NCBI GenBank assembly: GCA_002421565.1
Contig: DIKC01000016.1
Coordinates: forward strand, 194 to 15,801
Length of the DNA stretch: 15,608 nt
Direction: 5' to 3'
DNA from: Desulfobulbaceae bacterium UBA5628
GTDB lineage: Bacteria; Desulfobacterota; Desulfobulbia; Desulfobulbales; Desulfurivibrionaceae
Shown: positions 15,240-15,608 of the stretch, one piece after another
Layout of the letters: the number at the start of each line of letters is the position of its first letter
Numbering within the stretch: position 1 is the first letter of the stretch
The notes under the pieces: generated by a model
What the model was told of the DNA's origin: nothing
Seen by the model: only the letters and a program-made list of their open reading frames with translations
Databases searched by the model: none
Made by a program: the position numbers and the translations under genes

Positions 15240-15269
15240 TTGACAAAAAGTGGCCCGGCACCCTATTTA
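15240..15269 (+). promoter_or_regulatory. Probable promoter of the cheX gene
   Basis: TTGACA (15240-15245), an 18-bp spacer, then TATTTA (15264-15269). Initiation near 15276 gives a leader of about 41 nt. The leader contains direct repeats ACTTTACGG (15278-15286) and ACTTTACCG (15287-15295), followed by CTTTAC (15299-15304), possibly a regulator site. Confidence 0.55.
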
Positions 15270-15316
15270 TAGAAGTCACTTTACGGACTTTACCGCTTCT
15301 TTACTGGGATTATCTA

Positions 15317-15608
15317 ATGAAAGTCGAATTCATCAACCCCTTTCTCAATGCCGCCAAAAACGTCCTGGAGACCATGGCCCAGACCAAGGTTCATCCCGGC
15401 AAGCCCCACCTGAAAGAAGGAAACGCCTCCTACGGCGAGGTTACCGGCATCATCGGCATGACCTCCGACGACATCAGCGGCTCGATGATCGTCAGCTTTT
15501 CGGAAAAATGCATCCTGAAAATCGTGGCCAATATGCTGATGGAAGATCTCCGGCCCAAGATCGACGAAGAAGTGGTGGACGCAGTGGGTGAGATCACCAA
15601 CATGATCT
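15317..15608 (+). CDS. cheX: CheX-like chemotaxis phosphatase, 3' truncated
   Basis: Open from the ATG at 15317 to the window edge, giving 97 residues. The N-terminus MKVEFINPFLNAAKNVLETM and the later ISGSMIVSF strand match the CheC/CheX/FliY fold. The final visible segment, VGEITNMI, carries the E-x-x-N phosphatase motif used to hydrolyse CheY-phosphate. CheX is a dimeric cytoplasmic phosphatase that resets chemotaxis signalling; related single-domain proteins can also serve other response regulators. A weak GGGA lies about nine bases before the start. Roughly 55-60 residues are expected to be missing at the C-terminus. Confidence 0.85.
   Translation, partial: MKVEFINPFLNAAKNVLETMAQTKVHPGKPHLKEGNASYGEVTGIIGMTSDDISGSMIVSFSEKCILKIVANMLMEDLRPKIDEEVVDAVGEITNMI

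Overview
The window is a G+C-rich stretch of bacterial chromosome, densely packed on both strands. Gene content (M23 endopeptidase plus bactofilin, CheX, iron-sulfur glutamate synthase-type flavoprotein, CorA, TrxB, AmiC-type amidase) suggests a Gram-negative bacterium, most likely a Desulfobacterota/deltaproteobacterial-type anaerobe. That assignment is inference from gene style, not a database match.

Layout. 1-903: 3' part of a DRE-TIM metallolyase-type aldolase. 922-2336 (-): a cell-shape pair, M23 endopeptidase followed by bactofilin, convergent with the aldolase. 2337-2626: intergenic region with a strong sigma70-type promoter. 2627-7358 (+): the most unusual block, a run of SET-domain methyltransferase, GNAT acetyltransferase, C39-like cysteine peptidase, RimK-like ATP-grasp ligase with a long N-terminal domain, and GCS2-type carboxylate-amine ligase. 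A small antisense membrane-protein ORF is wedged between GNAT and peptidase. 7355-7942 (-): lipoprotein with three regular cysteine-rich repeats. 8070-10168 (+): CorA-like transporter, possibly leaderless, then thioredoxin reductase. 10303-11223 (-): exported metallo-beta-lactamase-fold hydrolase, preceded on the same strand by a frameshifted small membrane-protein gene. 11454-11911: gene-poor accessory region with a C-terminal gene fragment and a hairpin. 11912-12428 (+): ParD-like/RelE-like toxin-antitoxin pair whose promoter is covered by two inverted repeats. The toxin gene overlaps the start of a periplasmic N-acetylmuramoyl-L-alanine amidase (12421-13761). 13798-15186 (-): glutamate synthase small-subunit-type FAD/Fe-S oxidoreductase. 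15317-end (+): 5' part of CheX.

How the genes may work together. The 2627-7358 block joins two peptide-bond-forming enzymes of different folds, a papain-fold peptidase and two group-transfer enzymes. The best reading is a pathway that builds a small peptide-like metabolite or attaches amino acids to a protein, then trims and caps or methylates it. ATP-grasp ligases of this kind are known to be encoded near GCS2, peptidase and acetyltransferase genes, but the substrate is unknown as far as I know. The SET gene and the wedged membrane ORF are the least expected members. The envelope genes (M23, bactofilin, amidase) are ordinary housekeeping functions, but the toxin-antitoxin insertion directly against the amidase start is notable.
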